Positions 48,211 through 61,167 are shown, numbered from the stretch's first letter. The stretch is 64,000 bases of DNA from Marchantia polymorpha subsp. ruderalis (GCA_037833965.1 AP031351.1:2244501-2308500), one strand, 5' to 3'. Notes: a model not told the origin generated them from the letters alone. Numbers and translations: made by a program.

Positions 48211-48800
48211 TTGATCGGAGGCCGCAGGCTCAACTGATTAAAAGTTGAGCAGCTCAGAGAAGAAGTTCGGGCTGAGCCTTCCCTACAACAGACGGTACAA
48301 CTCATACGAGCCAGTCGTCCCTGGTAAGTTATCTCTCTCTTGATCCCTTCGCGATAATCGCTACTACGGAACACCCGATGCCTCTCTCCGACGGGGCCCA
48401 AAAAAGATAGGGTGTCACCCCCTAAGTAGATTAGCCGTCACCGGCCTTAGGCATTCCCACGTTTCGTGTTTGTGTGTCAAAATTCAAGTCATTACCCACA
48501 TTTTGTGGTAGCTGTCCCGCAGTATGTTTCCACTCTTTCAACTAACCCTAATGCCAAAGGCGGTGGCTGTAAGAAGGCCGCTCTTCTTGCTGGCGGCATA
48601 TAGTCACGATCGACGGGTCGTCGTTACCAGACTGAGGTTACACCCTCCAGTTAACTTGAAAACGAATCCATAGCACCTAATAGCTCGGGGCAAAAAAAAA
48701 TGTTTTTTCGGTTTCGCTCCCCTTTTCCCAGCATGCTACAATACCCCTTGGGATTTCCCCTAAAGAATTTGTTGAAGTAAGTGTTATGAACTCTTCGTTT
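48211..48800. other. Probable mitochondrial rRNA or spacer continuation
   Basis: Upstream of the minus-strand rrn18 piece in rRNA direction. Parts such as ggccggtgacggctaat look rRNA-like, but the sequence does not follow the expected 5' end of rrn18 closely. It ends at the return to AT-rich duplication sequence near 48800-48835. Confidence 0.4.
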
Positions 48801-48834
48801 TTTACAATATGAAACTGACATCATCAAAAAAAAG

Positions 48835-51800
48835 TGTTGACTGTAATCCATTTCGAATTGTCTTCCTAGAACCCAAGTATCAACAATAAAAATTGTTGAT
48901 AGAAGTCTTTATTCATCATCTTCTATCAATTCATAAGACGATGAATAGATTAATTTTGTTGTACATAAATACAAATGAAAATACACAATTCTATCATTTT
49001 CTTCTATGTGAAAATATTTTTGGCATGATATGAGTTAGACTATGTGCTAGCTTTCCATGAAAAGTGAGAGGTTTATGACAAGAAATTCATTCATACAGTT
49101 GATCTTGATATAATTAATTTCTAAATCAGGTATAACATATTATCATAATTTTATTTTTATTTATTGGCAAAAAATCAGTGATTGTATTCTTCACTGCATC
49201 TTTGAGTAAATCTTTCATCATTTGTGTTTACTTAAACTCTTCGTTGTCAAAATTTGATTACGTAAGAGCTCGAAACTATAGACTAAAAGTCAAAGTTTGC
49301 TCGTCCAAATCAAAACCTAGTGACAATAAGCATGTAGTCAATATGCGAATATGCAACACCCACTCCAAACCTAAGCTAAGTAACTTCGAAGGTGTAAGTA
49401 CTAGTGACCTGCTGCTAAAAAGTTTGTTTGTTTTTGTTTCATGTTGCTTAAGCTCGATCATCTTACTTTAAATTCAAATTGAATTTTCTTGCCTCATATA
49501 TTAACTTTTTTGATGCGACTAAATTAAGCTAACATAGTTAATGTAGTTAACTAACCAATATAAGAATGGTTGATAATGCTTGATGAAAATTTGTACATAA
49601 ATTATATGATGTAATACATTTAATTGTAAAGTTGCTTCAAATATCCATTGAATTATGTGATTGGAATGTAAACTATAAAAAATATTTTTTTTATTGAAAA
49701 TTCACTTTGTAATGTTTATATAATTTAATTACTGTACCATTGTAAAAATGATGTTAAAAAAATGTTGTCTACAAATGTTGAATCAAAATTAATTTTAATT
49801 AAACATGATTTAATTAATAATTATTTAAATTTAAATTTATTAAAACTGCATATACAAGTTTATAAAACCTTAGATCTTCAAAATGAGCCATATTTAAGTT
49901 TGCAAAAGATTATTTTCAATAAACTTTTTATATATTAAAGCAATTTTATTGTTTGAAAAAATCATTTTTTTTATAGAAATAAGTGATCACTTAATAATTA
50001 TATATGTTATAAATTTTCATTATTCTAAAAAAAAATCAAATCACATAAAATCAAGTTTTTGAATAAAAAACCAGATTTTCGATCTTCAATGAATTATACA
50101 TAAACATAAAGAAAATATTTACGCTTCTTGAAAATAACATATGACACAATATAATATAACACATTTGTTATGCATTTTCTGTGCTTATTAAGGATATTTA
50201 ATTATTTTTTGTAAAAACATTGCTATCATTACATGCATTTTATATGTCTTTTCTTTCTACTGTTTAGAGATATTTTGATGCTAATTGTTATAAAACAAAA
50301 ATAAATTTTTGATTAATGAAGTTCAAAAAAGAACTTCAATTAATGTAGTCAGACTTGATATGCATTATTTGTGTCAATTGAATGATATCACAAGACGAAT
50401 AATAATTTATAAATTTTTAAAATAATCAATACTTTCCATTATTATATATAAAATGCACTTGTATATGAATTTTTTCTTTTATTTTTTTATTACATGCTAA
50501 TGCTAAAAAAACTCATTATATCACATTATTTGTTTGTATATTGAACCTAATCATTACGCTAGATTTATTTATATATAAATTATTTTCAAATAAATAAAAT
50601 AATAGTCTTATAAAAGTATAAAGATGTTGATTTTATATAATTTTTATAAATAATCTATATTTTAATAGGAAAAGTGATGTTTCCAGCAAACAATTTTATT
50701 TTCAAACATTGAGCTTGTTAAGAATTTTCTATTCTAATGTTTTTTGTTTCATGAATGCTTTGTGAATAATAGTTATTAATCATTACAAATTCTGGCAATT
50801 TATTTTAAATCTGTCATTCTTGAAAATTTCAAAAATTTGATTATTAGAAAATTTGACAACATAATTTATTTATAATCATAAAACTATATATTTTAAAAAT
50901 ATTTTTTATAAAATAAATGTCTTTTGTATTAATTTTTATTTTTATATAAAATAAAATTATTATTTAAAATACTTTATTTAAATTAAAGAAATTATTTAAT
51001 TAAAATTTAAAATTCTTATTTTAATATATAAATATATAATGTAAATTAATGCTATTAAAATATTTTTTATTAATTTTTTTAGATATTTTAAAATTCTAAA
51101 CTAAATAAAAAGTTTAACATCATGATATTTTATAGAAATCAATAATTAAATTAACTTTAGGTTTGTGAAATTGTTAGATGACTTATTACATTTTTTTGTT
51201 TTGATTTAAAACTACGTTTCTTTGTCTGCAATGCAAATAATTTAAAGTTATAACTAGTATTACGTTTATGTTGTATGCATATGTCCAAATTATGACTCGT
51301 CACTTAAACATATACATATATTCAATTTGCTAATAATTTTCAATACATGTAAACAATTTATCAATTGCAACTGATTAGGTGATGAAATTATAGCTAAGCA
51401 TTTCATATTAAGATTGAAATTTTGTAACTTTTTATTATATATATTAGGATGTTACTCTCTTGAAAAAAATGTTAGTTTTGAAAAATGTATATATAAGCTA
51501 TTTATGATAATATAAATTTCATGTTGAAAATTTATATTACATGTGTTTTATAAATCATATGACATTGAGTACATATTAAATGAATGCATGTATATTAACA
51601 TGTTTAAGGATTATTGTGCAAATATGCATTGATTTAGTTAATGCATCATTCTTTTTACAAGATTGTAAATAATGTTTGCATTTCAAACCTCGTGTCTACA
51701 TATCTATGCTATATTTTGTGAAACTAGCTGGTAACATACTACGAAAATCATGACATTTCAAAAATTGATTCAATGCCATTGGATGAAATGTATTCTTCTC

Positions 51801-52064
51801 TCCACTAAATAAGACCTTCGCATTGCTGCAAAAAAAATTTGTTAAGTTGGAATTGTGTCAATTACCACTAGCGGTACGTTTGTTTCGTCCTTTTTGAGAT
51901 GTTTCAAATCCCTATATAACCTTACGTACTAGCCGTTTTATTCTCTTACTCAAGCTTGAACATACAAGGACTTCTGCGCAATTATCGTTTTCTGCAATGG
52001 CAAACTAAGTTTATGGCTTTTTGTCACAGCTTTCATCTCATCTCTATGTAGTGAATGTTCCAAG
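48835..52064. other. AT-rich non-coding half of copy B, third part
   Basis: Collinear with 18285-21545 of copy A and diverged by roughly 10-20 percent with many indels. No gene. Confidence 0.65.
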
Positions 52065-53775
52065 GACTAACTCATTTAGTTCATTAGAGTTGTTAAATTG
52101 AAATTTCTACTTCAATTTTATTTTAATTCCAACTTCTGGGGTTCAGGAAAAATCGTTCGTCGAAAATCCCTGCCGAGCTCAAATCAGCTGATAAATTGAA
52201 TGCTCTATCAGGTCATTAAATGTGAGGAAATGGTCTAGTCGGTGGTGAATTTTCTTGTTGAGGTTCGATAGACCTGGTCGGGATCCTCCTTTCATCATTA
52301 ACTGGGAATTCATTTGAATAATGTGCGAGCTGCTTAGTGTCACGCTGGTGGGACCTGGAGATCAATTACTCCTTCCGGGCATTCGGCAGTCTACAAAATT
52401 AACATGCTTAAAATAATCGAGAATGATTTGGGTTTTCAGGACACAAATTATTCTCGATTATATCGGTCCTGAAACCTCGAGGACATCCAGGATCTCAAAG
52501 GATCTGTATTTCACCTCTCACGTCCCTGTAGGATGCCTTCTTGTTGGCAGGGGGACAGGCCGGGCCCCGTTCGGATCGCAGAGATTCGCATGCTCGCCAA
52601 TAAGTTTGCTCCAGCAACACCAAAGAACAACAATAGTTTTAATTCCACACAAGCACCTCGGCTCGGATTCCCTCCCTCGTTCCTTCTAGCTTGATCATGC
52701 TCGTCGTCCACCTCGACCCTGCAACGACACCCGTAGTTCCGGACCCGCAGTCCCTGCTCGGCTCTTGTCGATCGCGATCATGATGCTCCAAATACTGTCC
52801 TTTTTCCATAGGTTAAACTTTACTTTCTGATCTGCTCTGGATGATGATTTGGTGGCAGATTAATTGCTGACTGTCAAGTACTACAGGGCCGTTCAGCACA
52901 GGAATTTCTTCATCAACCTCGGACCAGCAGTCCCCTCCTTCACGACCGAAGGTCCTTGCATCTAATATTACTCTTCTTTATCAGGGCAGGTAATGCGGTG
53001 GTGCCTGTCAGCGATCCGGCCCTGCAGTAAAGAGCCTCATAATCGCCACCCCTTCGCCTGCCGCCCCAATCGACGGGAACCCGGATTCCGGTCCCGGACG
53101 GGAAAGCAGGCGGTACCCGGAATCCTGGATGTCGGTCGTTGACAAACGTTCGCTCGTAACGATGACGGGGTGGGTACAGTAGTCGGGAGGAGGAAGACAC
53201 GAGGCGAAGTCAAGTCCGGCCTTCTCGGGAAGTACGGCTGCCGGATGTGTGCCGCAAAAGGAGCAGCGCCTGCAGCAAGTTGGTCGACATGCCATGCATT
53301 CGCAGGCGCTCTGGTCTCGGACCGCCAGAGATTCACGGCGAGCGCACGTTCAGCCTTTCGGGGGCCCCGGCACACCATGACAACCGGTCACCTAGCGCCC
53401 TGCCGGTCGTCTAGTCATCCTATCCACATTCTCACCCGCCTTGTCGGTTTTCTCACCCTTCTGCGCGCGCGGCTATTCCGGTCGTTCTGTCTCGTCCTTC
53501 CGTCTTCCCGCTGACGGACGGACGGAAGGAGCGGGCCGCGGGGATCGCTCGGTCGGTCTTTGTCGTGGTGCACACGCACGCTGCTCTGGTGCTCGAGGAT
53601 CTTGATCGTAACGCAGCGAGCGAGAGAGACGCTGAATCAGAGCATTCGTGGGTGCGTAGCGGAGGCTCGATTACTCTTCTTTCTCTCGGACCATTCTTGG
53701 ACCATTCTTGTCGCCAGAGCCACGGCTCGGCCTCGGAGCGATTATTGATTCCTTCCGTGGACGTGCATGCGAGCG
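52065..53775 (+). promoter_or_regulatory. Upstream region of the intact transaldolase gene
   Basis: GC-rich from about 52.45 kb and about 99 percent identical to 21546-23237. Copy B carries a short insertion near 53413 and a 13-base tandem duplication of ttggaccattc at 53697-53709 that copy A lacks. It holds the promoter and 5' UTR; no single element stands out. Confidence 0.55.
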
Positions 53776-56700
53776 ATGGAGGGCGTGTCTTTAAGGCAGC
53801 AGCCTTCGATTGCTCTGAACTTGGCGACCTTGCCGTCTGGTGGCGTCTCCAAGCCTTTGAAGGCAAGTTTTGCTGTCTCGTCTCCAATTCTGTGGTTTTT
53901 GTTTTCGCTTTGGATTCGTTGCTCAATTGTGGTGTGATGCGCTGTGTCGTGAGTCTCTGATGGCAGCTGGTGTCGAGCGTATGCGGCAGTTTTAGCGCAG
54001 TGGCTTGGAATTTGAGATGTTAGTTCTCTTTCGGTCTGTGAAATGGGCTTAGAGTGCCACGTTCACTGCGGCCATTGCGACCAGGCGGTCTGAGCCGAAG
54101 GACATCCAGGGTGTTGTTTTGTAAGATTTTTCAATCGGTAGGTTGCACATCGCGAGCAAGGGCATCATGTTGGCAGTTTTCTAGGTGGTGTCGACATCCG
54201 TTGGCATACGTTGACGGAGAATGAGCTTTTTAAATTTCTTAAGAGCTGATTTTCTCTCAACTGAGCTGGATATGGGTGCAGCCTTATGCGAATTTCCTCG
54301 CCACGACGCCTGCTGGGAAGTGGAGACGCTTAGCATTGAGCAGCAAGCCAACCTCATCCATCATTCAAAGAGTCGTCTCGCCCAACCGTGCTCAAGTCAG
54401 CACATGTAGGCAGCTTTCTCTTGATCGTATGACTGTGTTTATATTGAAAACTTGCGAAACGAACGTAGTGGTCGACGTTCTAAATTTTTTGTCAAATTTA
54501 GCTTGAACTTTGATTATGGTGTTCCAGGTGGTAAGCAGGAATGCAGGAATTTTGTCGGAGTGCGAAAAACTTATAATGCTCGCTTACGTTTCTGTAGATG
54601 AAGGCACGGAACTAGATGCAATCTCCAATCTGAGCCAAATTGTCCCTGACAGTGTTATCTTCGATGACTTTGAGAGGTATAACCAACTGCTCTTCTTTCC
54701 ATAAGTGTCTCTCGCCATTGTATATCGGAGGCTTTGTAATGGCTCTTAAATTAGTTTGTATGCCGTGACTTGTTTGCTTTGAATTCTCATAGTAGGTTTT
54801 GGTTTCTTCGGGCAGATTCCCCCCTCAAGCTGCGACAGTCAATGCATCACTTCTCCTGGGCATAACTGGCCTTCCAAGAGCGAAATATCACGTAAGCACA
54901 CGCCTCACGTGCATGATCTACCGTACAATTGTTTGAATTGTTGAAGGTGGTGAACATCTGTTCAGCTCATCAATCGTTCGTTCGGATATGGAATCATGCT
55001 GTGCAGAGCGCAATCGACAGTGCTTTAGCCTACGGACGATGCTACACCATTCAGAGCACCCCAGATAGGTTGTCGTGTTTCTTGAGCAAGGTACAGAGTA
55101 CACCTATAGAACCTGTGTCTTTGGTATGAAGAGCAGTTACCTGTTAGCGGGTCCTGACAATGGTACAATTGTTCGACCGGTAGCAGCGCATGACGCTCAG
55201 GATGAACGTCAATGTTTTATTTCTTTTTACTTTGTACCTATTTGTGCTGTACAAGCTTCGCACTGAAAGATAGGAGTCATTCTCACATGAGCTTGTGTTG
55301 GATCAGGCTTTGGTGAACGTCGGAGCAGAGCTTGTGAAGCTTGTACCTGGACGAGTATCTACAGAGGTTGATGCGAGATTGGCATATGATACTCCAGGCA
55401 TTATCGAGAAGGTACGGCCAGGGAAAATCTTTCGTTCGAGATGGAGTGGCATGGGAATAACAGTTTCTGTGAATAGTATGTATCTTCGCACATTGGAAGA
55501 TGAGGAAGATTAGATGGACATATTTTTTCTGTTTTTTTCCGTTTTCAATAACAAGTAAAAATGGGACCGATTTGAGGATATGTATCGGCACTCGGGGACC
55601 AACCTCTCAAACCATTTCCAGGTATACACTCCTGCGAGAATCATGTAATGCGCAGAATTCGCAGAGCTTATTTTGCTTCGTGAATATTGATAAATGAATC
55701 TTGTTACGAAGGTCCATGAGCTTTTGGCGTTATATGATGAGGTTGAAGTTCCCAGAAATCGGTTGCTCTTCAAGATTCCCGGGACCTGGCAGGTAAATTC
55801 TTAGACATGAGTTTTTTTTTACTTCTCAGTTCTACCGTCTCTCTCTTAGTTCTGGAGTAATTATTAGCTAGGCAGGACTGTGCCATTGCGATATGGTCGT
55901 CTATACCGAAAAGATCGGATGAAGATGCACTCCACTTCATCGATTGACTGTCCCTTGAATTGATCTTTTCGACCAATACAAATTAAGACGAACATTCCGA
56001 GCATGAGCCTGAGAGCGATCTTGGTTTGAATGCTGCATACCGCAAGGCGAAAACGCTCAAGCTGGTACATAATGTATCGTGTCGGGGTAATTTTGTCGCA
56101 GGGAATCGAAGCAGCCCGTTACCTTGAGGAGGAAGGGATACAGACCCATGTGACGCTGATATACAGGTACTTGCATCAATCTTCAAATTATGTAGCAAAG
56201 GAGAAATGTTATGTTTAATGCCATTTTCTTCAAGATAACCCGAGTCACAGTGGAAGCCTATGTCAATTCTCGAAGAGACCCGTGCTTACGACTATTTTTC
56301 ACGATTTTATTTTAAAGCTTTGTACAAGCGGCTGTTGCGGCTCAAGCTGGTGTCTCCGTTATCCAACTGTACATTGGACGAATTCGGGTGAGTGTTGTTG
56401 ATATTGATGCATGCGTTCTTTCTGCAAATTTTCTTGACATGGCTGATAAAACATGGCTTTGTTTGCAGGACTGGGCTAGAACTCATTCGGGTGACATGAA
56501 CGTCGATCCCGTTTTACAAATGGGTCTAGATCCTGGAATTGCTCTGGTAAATAAGTGCGTTGGTCCCATTCTGTCACAGGCTGGATAGGAGGATTTCCTT
56601 GAATACGATACCCACTCCATTCCATTCCGAGTGCAGCCAAATGAAGTGGAATCAACTTTCACGTTGTTTTAGAGATTTCGTGTATCATGCATTTGTGATC

Positions 56701-57395
56701 GATGCAGGCTACCAGGGTCTACAACTATGTCCACAAAAACGGATACAAGTCCAAGTTGATGGCAGCTTCAGTTCGAAACAAACAAGATGTTTTCAGTCTT
56801 CTCGGGTAAGCATGTCATCCTCAGTGATAGCGTTCATTGTGTGCTGTTGCCGATGGAAGCAAGAAGTCTGCATGGTAGATTGTGATTTTGCAACAAATGC
56901 AGGTGCAGGAGTTGCAATTAGTATTGTAAAAACTCATGAGCTTATATTTGGCCATCTTGTCGTTGCTTTTCCAGACTAGATTACTTGATCGTGCCTGTCA
57001 AGGTTTTGCAATCCCTCAAGGAGTCAAAGGCCGATTTTGGAGAGAAATATGCATTTGAGCCAAGGCTCACGCCCACTGCTGCGAAAAGCACTTCTTTTAG
57101 AGTTGAAGAGGTACGATTGAATGTATTTCGCTAGGTAGTTCAATGACTTCATCTCAATCTATGAATCGACTTTCAAATATGGCCATGAGAGGTATGACGT
57201 ACGCCACTGACATCTCCTGGTCGCTTGTACGCGCAGACCAAAAGTTGGGACAAGGTCAAGTTCGCAGAGTTCGGACAGTCCGCTATGGGACCCATGGCTG
57301 AAGAATTGGTGGCAAGCGGTGTAGAGAGTAGTATTGCTCAAACGAAACGCATCGAGGAGCATTTTGCCAAAATATGGCCGCCACCTAACGTTTAG
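53776..57395 (+). CDS. TAL: Transaldolase, plastid-type, 13 exons, 433 aa
   Basis: Exons: 53776-53862, 54282-54405, 54598-54676, 54816-54891, 54947-55090, 55307-55411, 55712-55792, 56102-56166, 56318-56387, 56469-56546, 56708-56805, 56975-57110 and 57237-57395. Phases agree throughout. Residues 1-70 ([20 protein letters not shown] onward) are Ser/Arg-rich and acid-poor, as in plastid transit peptides. The TIM-barrel follows: [69 protein letters not shown] with the Schiff-base lysine at about residue 226, [51 protein letters not shown] and a C-terminus at KIWPPPNV. The enzyme moves dihydroxyacetone between sedoheptulose-7-phosphate and glyceraldehyde-3-phosphate in the pentose phosphate pathway. 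Intron 1 begins with a GC donor (aag|gcaagt). The start of exon 5 is the least sure boundary. It lies tail-to-tail with ADA2. Confidence 0.93.
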
Positions 57396-57715
57396 TCAGA
57401 GTGGAGATAATTTGGTAAAAATTGACATGGCTAGAAGAAACTTTGGGGAGTACATTAGCTATAAGAATTGTAGATTATTTGGAAATACAATGTATGTTAG
57501 ATCACGAATTCTCCTGATATTTACGTAAAAGCAATATACGTAAATGCAGAAATGAAGAAATTAAAGTTAACAATTGTTAAACATTTGTAGCGAGAAAGTG
57601 TACTTCAATGGCACTTTGGCCGATAAATGGAGTTGACAAAATTGTACATTTGATCTATTACAATGGTGTGTTTCTCTATAATTACATAAATATGGACCAC
57701 ATTTTCTCTGCAGCA

Positions 57716-60700
57716 TCAAGAGTAGAATCTGTCCCCCGCGGGTTGACTGTCACCCTGTATCCACCCCATGCTTACGAGTAGCTCGTATACTCTTTCAGTT
57801 TTGATGGGTTCGATCTTAAAGAGCGCATATGCGTCGGATCTATTTACATGGCCCTTCCGGGCACTTTCTCCCAAAAGAACTTCCTTCATCTTTAAATAAT
57901 GATTTGGCAAAAGCCTCCACTGTTGGCATAACTCCCGCTCCTGCACACATAAACTCTCATATCAACATATATATATTCACGTCCTCCGCCTCACCTCTAC
58001 GTCGCATAGAGGCCTGACTAAACAACAGAATGGATCCTCCCGACCAACAGCGGAACAGGAGCATCGGAACGCAGGAACTTACGGTGAAGGATAAACTTTC
58101 CATGCCAGGATATCCAGCTAGATCGGAGACACCGCCTGATTTCTTCGTATCCTTACTACTTGCAGTATTTAGACCGTTGCCCCCGCTGATGCTTTGATGG
58201 CCGCCACTCCGAGGTTTCTGGTTACTTCTTAACTCACCAGACGGACTGGGCTCACCGTCTCCTGTTTCCCTCTTCATATAGCGATTAGATCGATGGGTAA
58301 GTTTGCCGCCCTGGAGGAAAGGAGTGTTGTCTTTGGCTTTCTTGACACTACCTTCCAACTCCTTTTTCTTTTTCTCTACAATATAAGTTTCTCCTTCTGC
58401 GAGTATGCGACATCCAGCAGCTCTCATTTCCTGTGAACAGAACGAACGGTCGTGGTGAGTTCTCACAGAAGATGTGCACTGCATCGCACTGGTTTTTCAT
58501 AAGACAAGAAAGCATTTGACGCAGTTCAGTAATCAAGCTTCAAACCTGTAATTCTTCAATTCTTTGTCGGATCTTGCGCTCGGCACACAGCCCTGCGAGG
58601 AGTTCGTCATGCTCTTCATTGGTATGATACCGGAGAAATACACGAGTGCGTAAGTAAAGCTCTTTTTCGTCTTTCGTCCTTCTCCTATCAAACGCTGCTT
58701 GTTTTTTCAAATTTATGAGCCCTCTCTCTATAATAAAATCTTTTCGTCGCCTCCTTTCTGCAAGCCTACATATCAGACACCAAATCAACCATAAATTAGC
58801 CAAGACAGATCTTGTCTGGTATAATTTCCAAGATGCTACACAGGGAGACTACCGACTTGTGCAATAAAATGGTGTACACATCGTACCTGGCTAAATAAAT
58901 GCGCAATATTCGGACCTTTAGGTCATGATCTGTCTCTGAATCATTATCTTTAAATTCCATGTCTGCTAGAAGGAGATCAGCATCATTATCATATTCTGGG
59001 TCAAATTCATGTCTCTTGGCGACGTAGCCTGATGATTCTGGATTGGTGGCACTTGCTTTGTTGTCCTCGGCTAAGAGCTTTGGCTTCTTGCCACCAATGC
59101 TTCGATTACTATGACCATCTGCAGAAGGAGATTCTTCCTGTGAGTACTGGCAAGAAACCAAATCTTCAACCTATCTTTCGAGACAGGACAAGCATTTCGT
59201 ACAGTTTGTCTTTTTACAATAGAAGACATGTGGGATAGCGTATTTACCATCCGTAGTTACTGTGAGGCCCACGTCAAGATTTTCCCTTACTTGACCACCT
59301 GCAGCAGTCTTTTTGGCGGTAGACATGGGGGCACCTGAATTTCCTTCCACTTGATCGCCTTCGAGCTTGCCATCTTTGCTTCCTGAATTTGCATCAAGCC
59401 CCTAGATATTTCAGAAATGAACATAGTTCGATTCACAATCATTTGTGTTGTTCTACAAACATTCGGAAGTCCGAATGTTTGATAGAGATCCAAATCAAGT
59501 GAGGCAACTTTCAAACCGTGCGTGGTCGTTCTTCCTCAAGGAAGGATCGGTTCAAGACGCAAGGGAAAAAAAGTAGAAGCATAAAGTGGAGACAAATTGA
59601 AAATCAGATGAATTGTAACACCCTTCTGGTACAGAATACATGCGTAGCCATATTCTTTAGGTCTGAGGACAAACCTAGTAGTGAAAGGCCTGATGGTGAC
59701 CTTCCCTCGGTCATCTCCTTTACATCCTCAATCCTTTGTTTGGACCAAGTAAAAAATAACACCGACAGTTTGAGCTTTTATTAATTTTTGGAAAAAAGGC
59801 AAAACTTTGAAATGAAAACTCAAAACTACTGTTATGAAAATCCTAAAAGACACTCCTTGAATCAGTTCAACAGACGAAGTCAGGACCAAAATATTGACTG
59901 AAGCTAATACCTTTGGAAACAAAGGAGTTTGGAATCTGATTATGTCAGGTATAGAAATTTTAACTATGATCGACTCCAGTAACTTACTTGATCCTGGCGG
60001 GAGAGCTTGTCGGCTCCTGCTTGATTGTTCGTATGGGGTCTACAAGACTTGGTGCATCTGTAAAGAAGAACAATTTTCAGACTTTGCAGTACAGAACATT
60101 CTAATGTAGAAATTATTAATATCTTACCATCAGCAGAAAGGAACAAAAAATGCTATTACACATAAATCAAAATTGGACAGCAAGAACCTCACGTTTCTTG
60201 TTCTCCAACTGCAATTTAGCCATGCTCAGCAGTTCAGCTTTGGTTTTACCCACGACGTGCGTCATATCCTGCAGTTTGATAATCATCAGTTACAAACCTA
60301 AATTTTCCCATTCAAAGTCACCCATACATGCAATGCCCAACTACCACTCATCTCCCTACAAAGAATAGAAGCAATAATCATAAGTCGACGAAAATTGCAT
60401 ACCAAAAACTAGACTGGGATTGGAAAGAAAAATACCGGGACAGGAGAAAAGGGAGACTCCATGTAATGAGTCATGTAGTGATTGTAGCAGAGCGTCTTGT
60501 TTTTGGTCCCAACGTGCTCTGCAACTTCTGCCCAGTTTCCTACCCCGTAGCTCTCGACACCCTGCAAGAAACACTCGTGTCAACTTTTTCCAACTTATAC
60601 TTGAAGATTACTCATCTAATACTTATTGACTGCCGGCAACTCCATACCTCAAGTAGCAGTAGTTCTTCCTCCGCATTCCAGTCGAGATGGATCAATGGAA

Positions 60701-61167
60701 AGGCTAAGTTCTCCTGAGATACCCCATCAACACTGGATAGAGTCAGATCTTTCATGCTAAGTTCAAAACACATGAATTAGACAACACTGATTTAGAGAGT
60801 CTAGAGGAGGTTAAAAGCCAAAGGTTCGCTCCAAGAAATGCTGTACACTGTTTGCGTCATGATACATGTAAATATCACATGTACGGTTCGAAAACGATGG
60901 GAGTGAGAGGGCAGGAGTACCCTCTGCAGACTTGAGAGCGAATAAACTTCCTCATTCAAACTAGTGGAAGACAGGGTATAGAATGATGTAAACTTACAAT
61001 GACTTGATAAGGATGGTTGCCTTTGTGAGGATGAGGCTCCACCCCCACAGAAAGACATTCAAGGCAAAGGTCAAAATCAGTGCACTTGGCACATCTAATG
61101 CGAATTGATCCTGATATGTCTTTGTGACAATTATTACAGTGATATAAAGGCGGCCTTTTCCCGTCAC
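57716..61167 (-). CDS. ADA2: Transcriptional adaptor ADA2 (SAGA/ADA histone acetyltransferase complex), N-terminal exon not found
   Basis: Eleven exons, high to low: 61167-60998, 60713-60648, 60561-60436, 60268-60193, 60057-59988, 59733-59640, 59401-59291, 59146-58887, 58765-58546, 58430-58083 and 57940-57716. All phases match, giving 587 codons. Order: ZZ zinc finger (LYHCNNCHKDISG, RCAKCTDFDLCLEC, PHPHKGNHPYQVI); SANT domain (HLDWNAEEELLLLE, GVGNWAEVAEHVGTKNKTLC); acidic middle with RHEFDPEYDNDADLLLADME and FKDNDSETDHDLKVRILRIY; basic helix LAERRRRKDFIIERG; and C-terminal SWIRM domain (LPNHYLKMKEVLL, SDAYALFKIEPIKTERVYEL). ADA2 binds GCN5 and stimulates its acetylation of nucleosomal histone H3 in the nucleus. 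A phase-1 exon with the start codon must lie upstream of 61167 but I could not find it. The last five codons (RFYS and stop) lie in the duplicated segment shared with copy A, so the natural C-terminus may have been replaced. Confidence 0.93.

Larger units (their letters stand above)
43630..48800. other. Mixed organelle-DNA island inserted in copy B (NUMT/NUPT)
   Basis: About 5.2 kb absent from copy A, where the flanks meet near 18230-18290. It contains a LAGLIDADG frame, a plastid rpoA fragment, a group II intron 3' end, two separate rrn18 pieces in opposite orientations and a perfect 69-bp inverted repeat. The parts are not in any organelle gene order, so the island was assembled from several fragments or came from a highly rearranged donor. 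Confidence 0.85.
36025..57731. repeat. Large direct duplication, copy B (21.7 kb with insertions)
   Basis: Same order and orientation as 12975-26670. It is longer because of extra DNA at about 38.8-39.6, 40.48-42.10 and 43.63-48.80 kb and because the transaldolase exons missing from copy A are present. It begins with an imperfect inverted repeat (gagagatggatatgagtg ... cactcctatccatctctc, 36036-36080) and a long AT microsatellite, and ends exactly at the ADA2 stop region. Confidence 0.93.

Noticed and set aside
59964-60146. Minus-strand frame reading through ADA2 exon at 60057-59988 in another phase
   Set aside because: The ADA2 reading with donor c|gtgagg at 60192 restores phase across the neighbouring exons; the alternative frame does not join either side.
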